Assembly (NCBI GenBank): GCA_023390115.1
Contig: JAEWDM010000011.1
Location: forward strand, 35,999 to 99,998
Source of the DNA: Bacillota bacterium
Lineage (GTDB): Bacteria; Bacillota; Clostridia; Acetivibrionales; DSM-27016
Direction of reading: 5' to 3'
DNA length: 64,000 nucleotides
Positions within the stretch are counted from its first letter, which is position 1; every line of letters starts with the position of its first letter. Shown here piece by piece: positions 45,066-53,647 of the stretch. The notes below the pieces were generated by a model. The model saw only the letters and a list, made by a program, of their open reading frames with translations. It searched no databases and had not been told where the DNA came from. The translations under genes were made by a program, and so were the position numbers.

Positions 45066-46451
45066 ATGTCTTGTTTAATAAAGCAAAAGGATAGAACGGG
45101 TATTATAAACCCAATGTATAACTGCCAGCCGTGCGGCGCGCAGTATGCAACCATAGGTATAAAGGACTGCATACCTCTTGTGCACGGGGGGCAGGGCTGC
45201 AGCATGTTTGTAAGGCTGCTGTTTGCCCAGCACTTTAAAGAGAATTTTGACATAGCATCTTCTTCCATACACGAAAGTGCCGCCGTGTTCGGCGGACTGG
45301 TAAGGGCTGAGGACGGTGTGGACACATTAATAAAAAGGTATCCCGATTTGAGGATAATCCCTATTATTACAACCTGCTCCACTGAAACAATAGGAGATGA
45401 TATAGACGGGCTGGCAGGCAAAATAAGGAAAAATATTAAAAAGTCATTCCCCGGCAGGGAGGTAAAGATTGTTCCGGTACATACTCCAAGCTATAACGGG
45501 AGCCATGTAAGCGGGTATGATGTAGCCATAAGCGCCCTTGTTTCCTCTCTGGCTAAAAAGACTCAGCCGAGCGGTAAGCTGAATGTATTTACAGGCTGGG
45601 TCAATCCCGGAGATGTGACTGAGGTAAAGCATATATTAAAGGAAATGGGCATTGACGGAAATATTGTAATGGACATAGAAAGCTTTGACTCGCCTACAAT
45701 GCCTGATAAATCCGCTTTCACCTATGGAAGCACCACCATAGAGGATTTGGCGGATACCGCCAACTCAATTGGCAGTATAGCGCTCAGCAGATATGAGGGA
45801 GCTACTGCGGCCCGGTTTCTGGAGGAAGAATTTAATGTGCCCTCAGTAATAGGACCCACTCCCATAGGGATAAAAAATACCGATAAGTTCATCAAAAGCC
45901 TTGGCAAGCTGACGGGTAAAAAGCCGTCCGATTGCCTGGCTGTGGATCGCGGAAAGGCGATTGATGCTCTTGCAGACCTTGCGCATATGTTTTTTGCCGA
46001 TAAGAGGGTTGCTATTTACGGCAACCCGGATCTTGTAATAGGGCTGGCGGAGTTTTGCCTGGAGCTGGAAATGAAGCCGGTGCTTCTGCTGCTGGGAGAC
46101 GACAACAATGCCTATAAGAATGACCCCAGGCTCCGCGAGCTGGAAAAGGCAATTGACTTTGATATGGAGGTAATATGCAACTCCGATCTCTGGGAGCTTG
46201 AGAAAAGAATAAAAAATAAGGAAGTAGAGCTTGACATGATTATGGGACATTCAAAGGGCAGGTTTGTAGCCATTGATAATAACATTCCCATGGTCAGAGT
46301 GGGATTCCCTACATTTGACAGAGCAGGCTTGTACAGGCATCCGGTAATAGGCTACAATGGAGCAGTATGGCTGGCTGAGACTATGGCAAATACCTTATTT
46401 TCCGATATGGAGTTTAAACGTGACAGAGAGTGGATTTTAAATACCTGGTGA
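45066..46451 (+). CDS. anfK: iron-only nitrogenase beta subunit
   Basis: Beta subunit, 461 residues, nearly the length of Azotobacter AnfK, starting at ATG 45066 behind AGAGGTGG. P-cluster cysteines are at residues 20, 45 and 104 (YNCQPCGAQ, HGGQGCSMF, IITTCSTETIGDD). Further AnfK markers: GWVNPGDV, ESFDSPTMPD, GPTPIGIKNTD and GHSKGRF. With AnfD and AnfG it forms the hexameric N2-reducing component. A structured spacer separates it from the E-like gene. Confidence 0.96.
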   Translation: MSCLIKQKDRTGIINPMYNCQPCGAQYATIGIKDCIPLVHGGQGCSMFVRLLFAQHFKENFDIASSSIHESAAVFGGLVRAEDGVDTLIKRYPDLRIIPIITTCSTETIGDDIDGLAGKIRKNIKKSFPGREVKIVPVHTPSYNGSHVSGYDVAISALVSSLAKKTQPSGKLNVFTGWVNPGDVTEVKHILKEMGIDGNIVMDIESFDSPTMPDKSAFTYGSTTIEDLADTANSIGSIALSRYEGATAARFLEEEFNVPSVIGPTPIGIKNTDKFIKSLGKLTGKKPSDCLAVDRGKAIDALADLAHMFFADKRVAIYGNPDLVIGLAEFCLELEMKPVLLLLGDDNNAYKNDPRLRELEKAIDFDMEVICNSDLWELEKRIKNKEVELDMIMGHSKGRFVAIDNNIPMVRVGFPTFDRAGLYRHPVIGYNGAVWLAETMANTLFSDMEFKRDREWILNTW

Positions 46452-46480
46452 TTTTTTAAGCCTGCGCCGCAGGATTGGCA

Positions 46481-46590
46481 GGGAGACAACGGCGAAATGG
46501 CCGTCTTGACGGGGATTTGGTATCGTTGTCCTCCCCGCCCTTAATATATGTGTATGCTGAAGACGGTTTTTCTAACGGCGTCTTAAGGGC
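46481..46590 (+). ncRNA. structured intercistronic RNA between anfK and the nifE-like gene
   Basis: The 151-base spacer is largely paired: 46481-46491 with 46524-46535 (11 bp, one bulged C), enclosing 46501-46505/46508-46512; then 46537-46544 with 46583-46590 (GCCCTTAA/TTAAGGGC), which competes with AAGACG/CGTCTT (46560-46565/46579-46584). The AGGAGG of the downstream gene begins right after the last stem (46591). It could be an mRNA processing or stability element, or a switch controlling the E/N-like pair. No long T-run, so not a plain terminator. Confidence 0.5.
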
Positions 46591-46602
46591 AGGAGGGATG
46601 TT

Positions 46603-48132
46603 ATGACTGAAAATATAGATAAAAATGTAGTGTTTTACGGACGTCTGGGTGAGCTGTACAGTCTGGCGAAGGAAGGGAAAATAAAAACGGGCCTGCAGGG
46701 CAGTCATACACGCCCGTGCAAATTCTGGACGGCTGCAAAGGTATTGAGCGGGATAAAGAATGCAGTCATTATTACCCATGGCCCCAGCGGATGCGCTTAC
46801 GGAGTCAAAAAGGCATATAAGCTCACAAATTGCAGAAACAGCGGCTCTCTCTATGAACCTGTTATCAGTACAAACATGAATGAAGAAAAGGTTATTTACG
46901 GAGGAGAAAAGGAGCTAAAGGGCGCTATCGCTGAGGTGGATAAAAAATATAAGCCCGATGTAATATTTGTTGCCACAAGCTGTGCGGCGGGAATTATAGG
47001 CGATAATGTGGATGCTGTGATAGAGAAGCTTAAGGCCTCTGTAAATGCCAATATTATGACAATACACTGTGAGGGGTTTGCGGGAGAATACAGGAGCGGG
47101 TTCGATCTGGTATTCCGCCAGATTGTAAACCTGATGGATGCGCCCACCCCCGGGCTTAAATCGGCTCTTGCCGGCTCCGTTAATATTGTAGGCGGTAAAA
47201 TGGGGCCTGAGAGAACTGAGGTTGACACTGATGTAAAAGAGCTTGTAAGGCTGATCGAAGGCATGGGAGCAAAGGTTAACGCCGTTATTGCGGGAAACTG
47301 CTCTCTGTCTCAGATGAAAAGGGCCCCAAGCGCAGCGGTAAATTGTACGCTGTGTCTGGATATAGGATACGCTATAGGCACGGAGATGAAAAAGAAGTTT
47401 GGCACACCTCTTAACTCCACAATTCTTCCGTACGGTATAAGTGCTACTGAAAAATGGCTTATGGGTGCCGCAAAGCATTTGGGGATGGAGCAACAAGCCG
47501 CTGCTCTTATGGAAAGGGAATATGGGGATATAAGGGCGGAATTTGAGGAGGCCATAAGGCACTTAGAGGGAAAGACTGCAATTGTGGAGGGGCACGACGC
47601 TATTAAGTCTCTTTCCATTGCACATATGCTTGAAAGGGATTTAGGTATGCGCGCCGTTATATATAACTTCCACCCCTGGAGCACCGAGGCAAGGGAGACC
47701 AGCATAGATTACCTTCTGGAAACGGGAATGGATCCTGAGATATTAATTACAAAGGGAACTCTTGCCTTTGGGAAATATGAGTCCATGAAGCAGACGGAAG
47801 ATGAGCTTCTAAGCTTTATAGGAGAAATGGATTCCCGTGAAACGGTTTACTTTGGTTCTTCCTTGAGCTTTCCTCATATACCGGTGGTGGATCTGAATGC
47901 AATACTGAACAGGCCAAGGTTTGGATACAGGGGAGCTCTTAAGGCCGCAAAATGTATAAACAGGGCTCTTGAGTATTCCTTCAGGCCGAGAAGCCGGCTG
48001 TTTAAAAGTGTTGTATTTCCTAAAAGCTCAGGTCTGGCATCTTCTCAGTCGCTTACCCCCAAGCTTGGCCAGGAGCTGCCTGACTGTACCGTGTATGCCG
48101 AAAGGAGGAGGGGAAAATGTATGATGAGCTGA
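46603..48132 (+). CDS. NifE-like nitrogenase component 1 homologue
   Basis: 509-residue alpha-type nitrogenase-like protein. Three P-cluster-type cysteines C39, C64 (GPSGCAYG) and C127 (ATSCAAGIIGD) are kept, and C251 lines up with the cofactor cysteine (C257 of AnfD). The cofactor histidine (H423 in AnfD) is replaced by Asn in the stretch before NRPRFGYRG, as expected for a scaffold and not a classical catalytic subunit. A C-terminal extension of about 40 residues follows. It overlaps the N-like gene by 16 bases. Likely FeFe-cofactor scaffold subunit; a distinct nitrogenase-like reductase is the alternative. Confidence 0.8.
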   Translation: MTENIDKNVVFYGRLGELYSLAKEGKIKTGLQGSHTRPCKFWTAAKVLSGIKNAVIITHGPSGCAYGVKKAYKLTNCRNSGSLYEPVISTNMNEEKVIYGGEKELKGAIAEVDKKYKPDVIFVATSCAAGIIGDNVDAVIEKLKASVNANIMTIHCEGFAGEYRSGFDLVFRQIVNLMDAPTPGLKSALAGSVNIVGGKMGPERTEVDTDVKELVRLIEGMGAKVNAVIAGNCSLSQMKRAPSAAVNCTLCLDIGYAIGTEMKKKFGTPLNSTILPYGISATEKWLMGAAKHLGMEQQAAALMEREYGDIRAEFEEAIRHLEGKTAIVEGHDAIKSLSIAHMLERDLGMRAVIYNFHPWSTEARETSIDYLLETGMDPEILITKGTLAFGKYESMKQTEDELLSFIGEMDSRETVYFGSSLSFPHIPVVDLNAILNRPRFGYRGALKAAKCINRALEYSFRPRSRLFKSVVFPKSSGLASSQSLTPKLGQELPDCTVYAERRRGKCMMS

Positions 48133-49457
48133 CGTTTGATGACTGTATGCACAGCAGGGATCCTGTGCTTGGGTGTGCGCTTGAGGGCGTTGCCTCAGTG
48201 ATTGCGGGAATAAAGGATGTGAGCATAGTAATTCATTCTCCCCAAGGGTGTGCCGCCACGGTAGGAATGGCGTTTGATACCCATGAGGTGGACTTTACCA
48301 AAAGGAAGATAGGGTGCACCAGGCTGTTTGAAACCGACATCATCATGGGAGCGTCAGAAAAGCTTATAAATCTTATAAAGGAAGCCGACAGTGCCTTTAA
48401 AACCAGAATTATGTTTGTGGTGGGGACATGCGCGGCGGATATCATAGGAGAGGATATTGAGGGACTTTGCGCAAGCATACAGCCCGATATAAGGGCGCGG
48501 CTCATTCCCATTATGGCGGGAGGTTTCCGGGGCAGCAGCTACGACGGTATAGATTTGGGCTTGAGAGCACTTTTTCCGTTTATAAAAAAAGGGCCAGGGG
48601 ACTTGCGCAGTGTGGACATTATTGCTCCGCAATCCAACCTAAACCCTACCTGGTGGGCCGATCTTAAATGGGTAAAGGAGGTTCTGGGGATTTTAGGTGT
48701 AAGGGTGCAGGCGGTATTGCCGCACAATGCCTCCATGGATGAGCTTGAAAGTGCGGGCAGGGCCTCTGCAAGCATACTGCTGAGCCATGATGCGGGCTAT
48801 AGCTTTGCAAAAAGGCTTCAGCGGGATATGGGTATTCCTCTTATACTTGCCGATATACCTCTTCCGATAGGCTTAAAAAATACTGCCGCATGGCTTAGGG
48901 CATTGGGGGTATATTTCGACGCCGAGGATAAAGCCGAGGAGCTGATACGGGAGGGAGAGGATTTGGTTGCCGGGATTATAAGGAAAAGAGCCCTTATGAT
49001 CATCCCGCGCTATAGAAACTGCAAGGTTGTGCTTTCTGCCGATGCAACGATTGGAATAGGGCTTGTAAGGATGCTTTTTGAAGAGCTTGAAATGATACCT
49101 GAAGTGATACTTATAAGATCCGGAGCTGACGAGGCCAAAAGGATACTGGAAAGAGAGCTCGATGCTCTGGGCTTTTCCCCCGGAGTTGCCTTTAATGTAG
49201 ACGGCTATGGTATAAGCCGGGCATTGAAGGAATCTGAGGCAGATGCGGTGATGGGCTCGTCCTGGGAAAAATATATGGCTGAAGAGGCGGGGATTAAGCT
49301 TGCTTTTGATGTTTTCGCTCCCACAAACAGGGACGCTTATATAGACAGGCCTTATTTCGGATATGAGGGAATGCTCAATATGCTTGAAATTATAGGAAAT
49401 GATTGGGAAAGGGCATTCAGGTCCCGTGAGATAAACCGGGATGAAAGTATTGTCTAA
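48117..49457 (+). CDS. NifN-like nitrogenase component 1 homologue
   Basis: 446-residue beta-type partner of the preceding protein, translationally coupled by a 16-base overlap. Unlike Azotobacter NifN, which as I recall keeps a single P-cluster-position cysteine, this protein has C20, C45 (HSPQGCAA) and C105 (GTCAADIIGED), the same spacing as AnfK (20, 45, 104). The pair could therefore hold an 8Fe P-cluster and not the usual [4Fe-4S] cluster of NifEN. An unusual NPTWW motif lies near residue 180. The C-terminal FGYEGMLNMLE block is typical of the superfamily. Confidence 0.78.
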   Translation: MYDELTFDDCMHSRDPVLGCALEGVASVIAGIKDVSIVIHSPQGCAATVGMAFDTHEVDFTKRKIGCTRLFETDIIMGASEKLINLIKEADSAFKTRIMFVVGTCAADIIGEDIEGLCASIQPDIRARLIPIMAGGFRGSSYDGIDLGLRALFPFIKKGPGDLRSVDIIAPQSNLNPTWWADLKWVKEVLGILGVRVQAVLPHNASMDELESAGRASASILLSHDAGYSFAKRLQRDMGIPLILADIPLPIGLKNTAAWLRALGVYFDAEDKAEELIREGEDLVAGIIRKRALMIIPRYRNCKVVLSADATIGIGLVRMLFEELEMIPEVILIRSGADEAKRILERELDALGFSPGVAFNVDGYGISRALKESEADAVMGSSWEKYMAEEAGIKLAFDVFAPTNRDAYIDRPYFGYEGMLNMLEIIGNDWERAFRSREINRDESIV

Positions 49458-49492
49458 ACTTTCTTGTATTTAAAGGGGGTGAATTTATAGAT

Positions 49493-50779
49493 ATGAAATG
49501 CAATTGTAACGGTATAAGTAAAAATAATATCCCGGAGGAGCTTGAGAGCATGACATCCAGACATCCGTGCTATTCGTCCGGTGCGCAGGGAAGGTTTGCC
49601 AGGATACACCTGCCTGTTGCCCCCGCCTGCAATATAAGCTGTAATTACTGCAACCGCAAATATGACTGTGTTAATGAAAGCCGTCCCGGTGTGACCAGCG
49701 AGGTTTTGACGCCTCAGGAGGCGGCAGACAAGTTTATAAGGGTAAAATTTGAAATGCCGAACTTAAGTGTTGCCGGGATAGCCGGTCCGGGAGATGCCCT
49801 TGCAAACTGGGATGCTGTGAAAAAAACCGTAGCTCTTATAAAGCGGCAAGCTTCCGATGTTATGTTCTGCCTTTCCACAAACGGGCTGATGCTGCCTGAA
49901 TATGCACCTGAAATTGTCGGGCTGGGCATTAAGCATGTCACGGTGACTGTCAATTGCCTTAATGCTGCCATAGGTGCGCAGATATACCGCCATGTAGTGT
50001 TGGACGGAGTCTGTCTTACAGGGGAGCAGGGAGCCAAAATTCTTATACGCCGCCAGATGGAGGGTATAGAATACCTGTCTGCAAGGGGAGTGCTGGTTAA
50101 GGTAAATATTGTTATGATAGACGGAATTAATTCAAGCCATATAACAGAGGTGGTAAAAAAGGTTAAAAGGCTGGGTGCCTTTATGACCAATATAATGCCT
50201 TTGATTCCCGCCCCGGGAAGTGCCTTCCAGAATTATCCCCAGACCAGCATGAAGGACATAAATGCAATGAGAGAAATCTGTGAGCCGGATATACCTCAGA
50301 TGAGGCATTGCAGGCAGTGCCGCGCCGATGCCGTGGGTCTGCTTTCCGATGACCAGTCCCACAGGTTCAGGAAGGAGGCTCCCGCTAAGGACAATCCGGA
50401 GCCTTCAAAAGCAAAAACCTACAGGGTCGCCGTTACGTCAAAGCACCGTAAGCTTATCGATACGCACTACGGACATGCCGGGGAGTTCCATATATATGAG
50501 GTCAAGGGAAGAGATATTGCATTTATTGAGACAAGAAGCGCCAAAAAGTATTGCACAGGGGCGGAATGCGATCAGGACGATATACGGGAGCAGACCATAA
50601 AAACGATAGCCGACTGTGATGCGGTGCTGACCATGAGGGCGGGCTATGATGCACAAAAGAGGCTTGCCGCTAACGGACTGCGCTGTATAGAATCATGCAC
50701 AGGCATAGAGGAAGGGCTTATGGACGTCCCCGTTAGAATGGAAGAGAGTGTGGAAGTATTAAGCCTGCCGGGGAAATAA
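49493..50779 (+). CDS. nifB: nitrogenase cofactor biosynthesis radical SAM protein NifB
   Basis: Builds NifB-co, the 8Fe carbide core used by all nitrogenases. 428 residues: the radical SAM motif C46-x3-C50-x2-C53, the SRHPC and C-terminal HCRQCRADAVG ligands of accessory clusters, and a fused C-terminal NifX/NafY-like carrier domain (about 305-428; HYGHAGEFHIYEV). The fusion is common in Firmicutes and Proteobacteria. GGGGGTG precedes ATG 49493. Directly downstream of the E/N-like pair, so one maturation module. Confidence 0.96.
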   Translation: MKCNCNGISKNNIPEELESMTSRHPCYSSGAQGRFARIHLPVAPACNISCNYCNRKYDCVNESRPGVTSEVLTPQEAADKFIRVKFEMPNLSVAGIAGPGDALANWDAVKKTVALIKRQASDVMFCLSTNGLMLPEYAPEIVGLGIKHVTVTVNCLNAAIGAQIYRHVVLDGVCLTGEQGAKILIRRQMEGIEYLSARGVLVKVNIVMIDGINSSHITEVVKKVKRLGAFMTNIMPLIPAPGSAFQNYPQTSMKDINAMREICEPDIPQMRHCRQCRADAVGLLSDDQSHRFRKEAPAKDNPEPSKAKTYRVAVTSKHRKLIDTHYGHAGEFHIYEVKGRDIAFIETRSAKKYCTGAECDQDDIREQTIKTIADCDAVLTMRAGYDAQKRLAANGLRCIESCTGIEEGLMDVPVRMEESVEVLSLPGK

Positions 50780-50818
50780 TTTACGCATAAGGGTTTATAT
50801 GGGAGGAGGTGCGGTATT

Positions 50819-51865
50819 ATGCAGAATTTTATATATGTTGATCAAACCCTGGGCTATGCATTGAAAAAAGGGTATCCCCCTGACACAATTAACTACGCAA
50901 GACAGAAAATTGAGGCAATGGGGCAATTTATTTTTGATATACCCTTAGAGCTTCATAACAATTCACAGCATGGGGAGAGGCTGAGCGGAAGCAATGTAAG
51001 GGTTGTATTATGTCCATGTGCGGAGCAGCTTAAATGGGCGCATGGCCTTGATTATAAAAACGTAAAGCTTGTGCTTGGCCAGCGTGGGAGGGAAGAAATA
51101 CTTGAGCTTGAAAGAAGTGCCGAGTGGGCGGCGGCTCATGGAATAAAGGCAGATGTCCAGGTAGCGGTTGACGGAAAGGATTTCTCCGGTGTGGCTTACC
51201 TGGCCGATAGGCTATATAAGGGATACGGCATAAACGGAATTGTTCTGGATGATGCATCCAGCCGCTTAGATCCCATTACCGCATTCACAGAGCTTTCTAC
51301 GCTGGCCGCGAGCATTTCCTGTCCCTTGGAATATCATGGACGGAACGGCATGGGGCTGGCGTCGGGGAATGCGCTGGGAGCGGCAAAGAGCGGTATGGAA
51401 AGGCTTGCCGTCTCAATAGGAGGGGTCGGAGGATATCCCGCTTTTGAAGAGGTTGTTATGGGCCTTCGGTATTTGCTGAGCCTTCCGGTTCTGCTGCCTC
51501 CCGATTTGGCCTTAAGCTGCAAGGATATACTGGAATGCGTTGGGGAAAAGATACCATATAGAAAGGCTGTTATAGGATCAAATATTTTTGCTCATGAATC
51601 GGGAATACATGTTGACGGTATAATTAAAAAAAGTGATCTGTATGAGCCTTTTTCACCTGAAACAGTAGGGCTTTCAAGGAAAATAGTAATAGGCAAGCAC
51701 TCGGGAAGCGCCGCTATAGAGCTAAAGCTTAAGGAACTCAATATAAGCGTCTGCAGCTTAAAGATTTTGAGCATACTTGACAAGGTAAGGGTCCTGGCAA
51801 TCAGACAGAAGTCTCCTGTACTGGACGACCAGCTTCAGGAGCTGGTAAGCGAGGTGGTAATATGA
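50819..51865 (+). CDS. nifV-omega: homocitrate synthase omega subunit
   Basis: One half of a split NifV. This 348-residue protein lacks the N-terminal catalytic DTTLRDGEQ motif and keeps the C-terminal part of the barrel plus the lid motif (HESGIHVDGI) and the IGKHSG segment, like the Clostridium pasteurianum omega chain. With the alpha chain it condenses acetyl-CoA and 2-oxoglutarate to homocitrate, the organic ligand of the cofactor. GGGAGGAGG upstream; overlaps the alpha gene by 4 bases (ATGA type). Confidence 0.92.
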   Translation: MQNFIYVDQTLGYALKKGYPPDTINYARQKIEAMGQFIFDIPLELHNNSQHGERLSGSNVRVVLCPCAEQLKWAHGLDYKNVKLVLGQRGREEILELERSAEWAAAHGIKADVQVAVDGKDFSGVAYLADRLYKGYGINGIVLDDASSRLDPITAFTELSTLAASISCPLEYHGRNGMGLASGNALGAAKSGMERLAVSIGGVGGYPAFEEVVMGLRYLLSLPVLLPPDLALSCKDILECVGEKIPYRKAVIGSNIFAHESGIHVDGIIKKSDLYEPFSPETVGLSRKIVIGKHSGSAAIELKLKELNISVCSLKILSILDKVRVLAIRQKSPVLDDQLQELVSEVVI

Positions 51866-52683
51866 AGATAGATCTTGTAGACACAACCTTAAGGGACGGA
51901 GAGCAGACAGCCGGACTGGTATTTACCGCACATGAAAAGGTGTGTATCGCAAAAGCGCTTGACCGGGCGGGCATTTTTGCCATTGAGGCAGGCATACCTG
52001 CTATGGGACGTGAGGAGCAGGACACCATGAAGGAAATACTTTCACTTAAGCTCAACGCCCAGGTTATTGCATGGAACCGGGCTAATATCGCCGATATACA
52101 GGCGTCGGCAGACTGTGGCTTTTCATTTATACACATTTCTGTTCCTGTTTCGGATCTGCATATAAATTATAAGCTCAAAAAAAGCAGGGATTGGGTGCTT
52201 ACGCAGCTTAAAACCTCCATGGAGTATGCAAAAAGCCTGGGGTGCAGTATTTTCGTAGGTGCGGAGGATGCATCAAGAGCAGACACGGAATTTTTTCTTA
52301 AGGTGGCCGATACTGCCTCAATGATGGGAGCACAGCGTATCCGCTATGCCGATACCGTGGGGTGTATGGACCCGTTTAGGATATATGACGTAATGAAGCA
52401 TCTTTCCGGAAGATGCCCTCTGCCTGTAGAGGTTCATCTTCATAATGATTTTGGTCTGGCCTCCGCAAATACGCTGGCAGCCGTACAGGCAGGCATACGA
52501 CTGGCCAGTGTCACGGTGGGAGGCATTGGAGAACGGGCTGGAAATGCTTCGCTTGAACAGGTGGTTGAGGTTGTTGACGGCATGTGCAATTGGAATACGG
52601 GGATTGATAAGGCAAGGCTTACAGACCTGTCTGAGCTGGTATCGCGGGCCTGCGGCTCCGAGACCTCGTTTTTAGCCGGGTAA
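51862..52683 (+). CDS. nifV-alpha: homocitrate synthase alpha subunit
   Basis: Catalytic half of the split homocitrate synthase, 273 residues: LVDTTLRDGEQTAG at the start (metal Asp and catalytic Arg), the HISVPVSD segment, YADTVGCMDP and the metal-binding VHLHNDFGLA near residue 193. It stops where full-length NifV would continue with the domain now held by the omega chain. Last gene of the anf operon, followed by a hairpin. Confidence 0.94.
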   Translation: MKIDLVDTTLRDGEQTAGLVFTAHEKVCIAKALDRAGIFAIEAGIPAMGREEQDTMKEILSLKLNAQVIAWNRANIADIQASADCGFSFIHISVPVSDLHINYKLKKSRDWVLTQLKTSMEYAKSLGCSIFVGAEDASRADTEFFLKVADTASMMGAQRIRYADTVGCMDPFRIYDVMKHLSGRCPLPVEVHLHNDFGLASANTLAAVQAGIRLASVTVGGIGERAGNASLEQVVEVVDGMCNWNTGIDKARLTDLSELVSRACGSETSFLAG

Positions 52684-52703
52684 CGGCTAAGGGCCGATTC
52701 AGA

Positions 52704-52755
52704 CTGAAAAACAGGGCTTTTTTAAAAAAGGCCGATAGAGGACCTGTTTTAAAGA
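52704..52755 (+). terminator. terminator of the anf/nif operon
   Basis: Outer AAACAGG/CCTGTTT arms (about 52708-52714/52746-52752) enclose a second hairpin with a T6/A6 stem. It ends with TTTT before the next gene. Confidence 0.65.
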
Positions 52756-52806
52756 TATTATCCGCTGATAAATTATAAATTTTTAAAATATTGCTTAAGG
52801 TGATAT

Positions 52807-53478
52807 ATGAGCTACCATATAGATTTACATAAAATCTCGATAGAAAACTATAAAAAAATGCTGATAAGCAGAAATTTGCTTGCTACCCGCAGGGTGCTGA
52901 AGAATGGTATTGATGAAAATTTTAAAAGGCTTTCAGAGTGCGGGTTCTCAAATATAGGAGATTTATATGAGGGCATGGATGCCGGCGGCGGAATAGAAGA
53001 GCTGTCGGTAAGGTCGGACATAGACTCCGGCTATCTTAAAATTTTGAAAAAGGAAATAGAGGGTGTTCTTCCCAAGCCCGTGCTGATATCCGATTTTCCC
53101 TATGTGTCGATGGATACGGTGAGGGATCTGGCCAGAGGCGGCGTGCGGACCTCAAAGGATTTTTACGGGCTCTCCGGGGGCTGCAAAAACAAAAGCCTTA
53201 TATGCGCCAATGCGGGAATTACAGATCAGGAGGCCGAGGAGCTGTGCGGGCTGTGTGATTTGATCAGGATAAGCGGAGTGGGTCCTGTTATTGCCAGGAT
53301 ATTATATGAGGCCGGCTTCAAAAGTATATATTCCATAGCCGGGGCCGAAGCGGGAGAGATATACGATAAAATATGCAGAATAAACGATGAAAGAAATTAC
53401 ACAAGAGCTATTCTTCAAGAAAAGGAGCTTCAGTTTTGTATAGACTTTGCCGGACTTATGGCGAAAACGGAGGAGTAA
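52807..53478 (+). CDS. helix-hairpin-helix (DUF4332-like) protein
   Basis: 223 residues with at least two helix-hairpin-helix-like stretches: an N-terminal one around RLSECGFSNIGDLYEG and a C-terminal one around LIRISGVGPVIARILYEAGFKSIYSIAG, similar to DUF4332 proteins. This suggests nucleic-acid binding or a scaffold role. AAGGTGA precedes ATG 52807. Terminators lie on both sides, so it is expressed alone and is probably not part of nitrogenase. Confidence 0.65.
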   Translation: MSYHIDLHKISIENYKKMLISRNLLATRRVLKNGIDENFKRLSECGFSNIGDLYEGMDAGGGIEELSVRSDIDSGYLKILKKEIEGVLPKPVLISDFPYVSMDTVRDLARGGVRTSKDFYGLSGGCKNKSLICANAGITDQEAEELCGLCDLIRISGVGPVIARILYEAGFKSIYSIAGAEAGEIYDKICRINDERNYTRAILQEKELQFCIDFAGLMAKTEE

Positions 53479-53515
53479 ATTATTAAAAAAGGCTACTGTC
53501 TCATTTTATATATAT

Positions 53516-53551
53516 GGCGGCAGCTTTAAAGCGCTGCCGCCGGAATTTTTT
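53516..53551 (+). terminator. terminator after HhH gene
   Basis: Perfect 9-bp GC stem (53516-53524/53533-53541) followed by a T6 run. Confidence 0.9.
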
Positions 53552-53647
53552 GAGGTTTAGATTAGAGCAATTTGGGGAATTGGTTTTTATCGGACGGCGG
53601 ACATAGCTTTTTGCAGGTGCGTATTGTGCGTGTAAGGGGGGATGTAT

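Noticed and set aside
42504..46451. Mo- or V-nitrogenase assignment for the structural genes
   Set aside because: A G (delta) subunit is present, which excludes Mo; AnfD-type motifs and residue numbering fit Fe-only enzyme better than VnfD.
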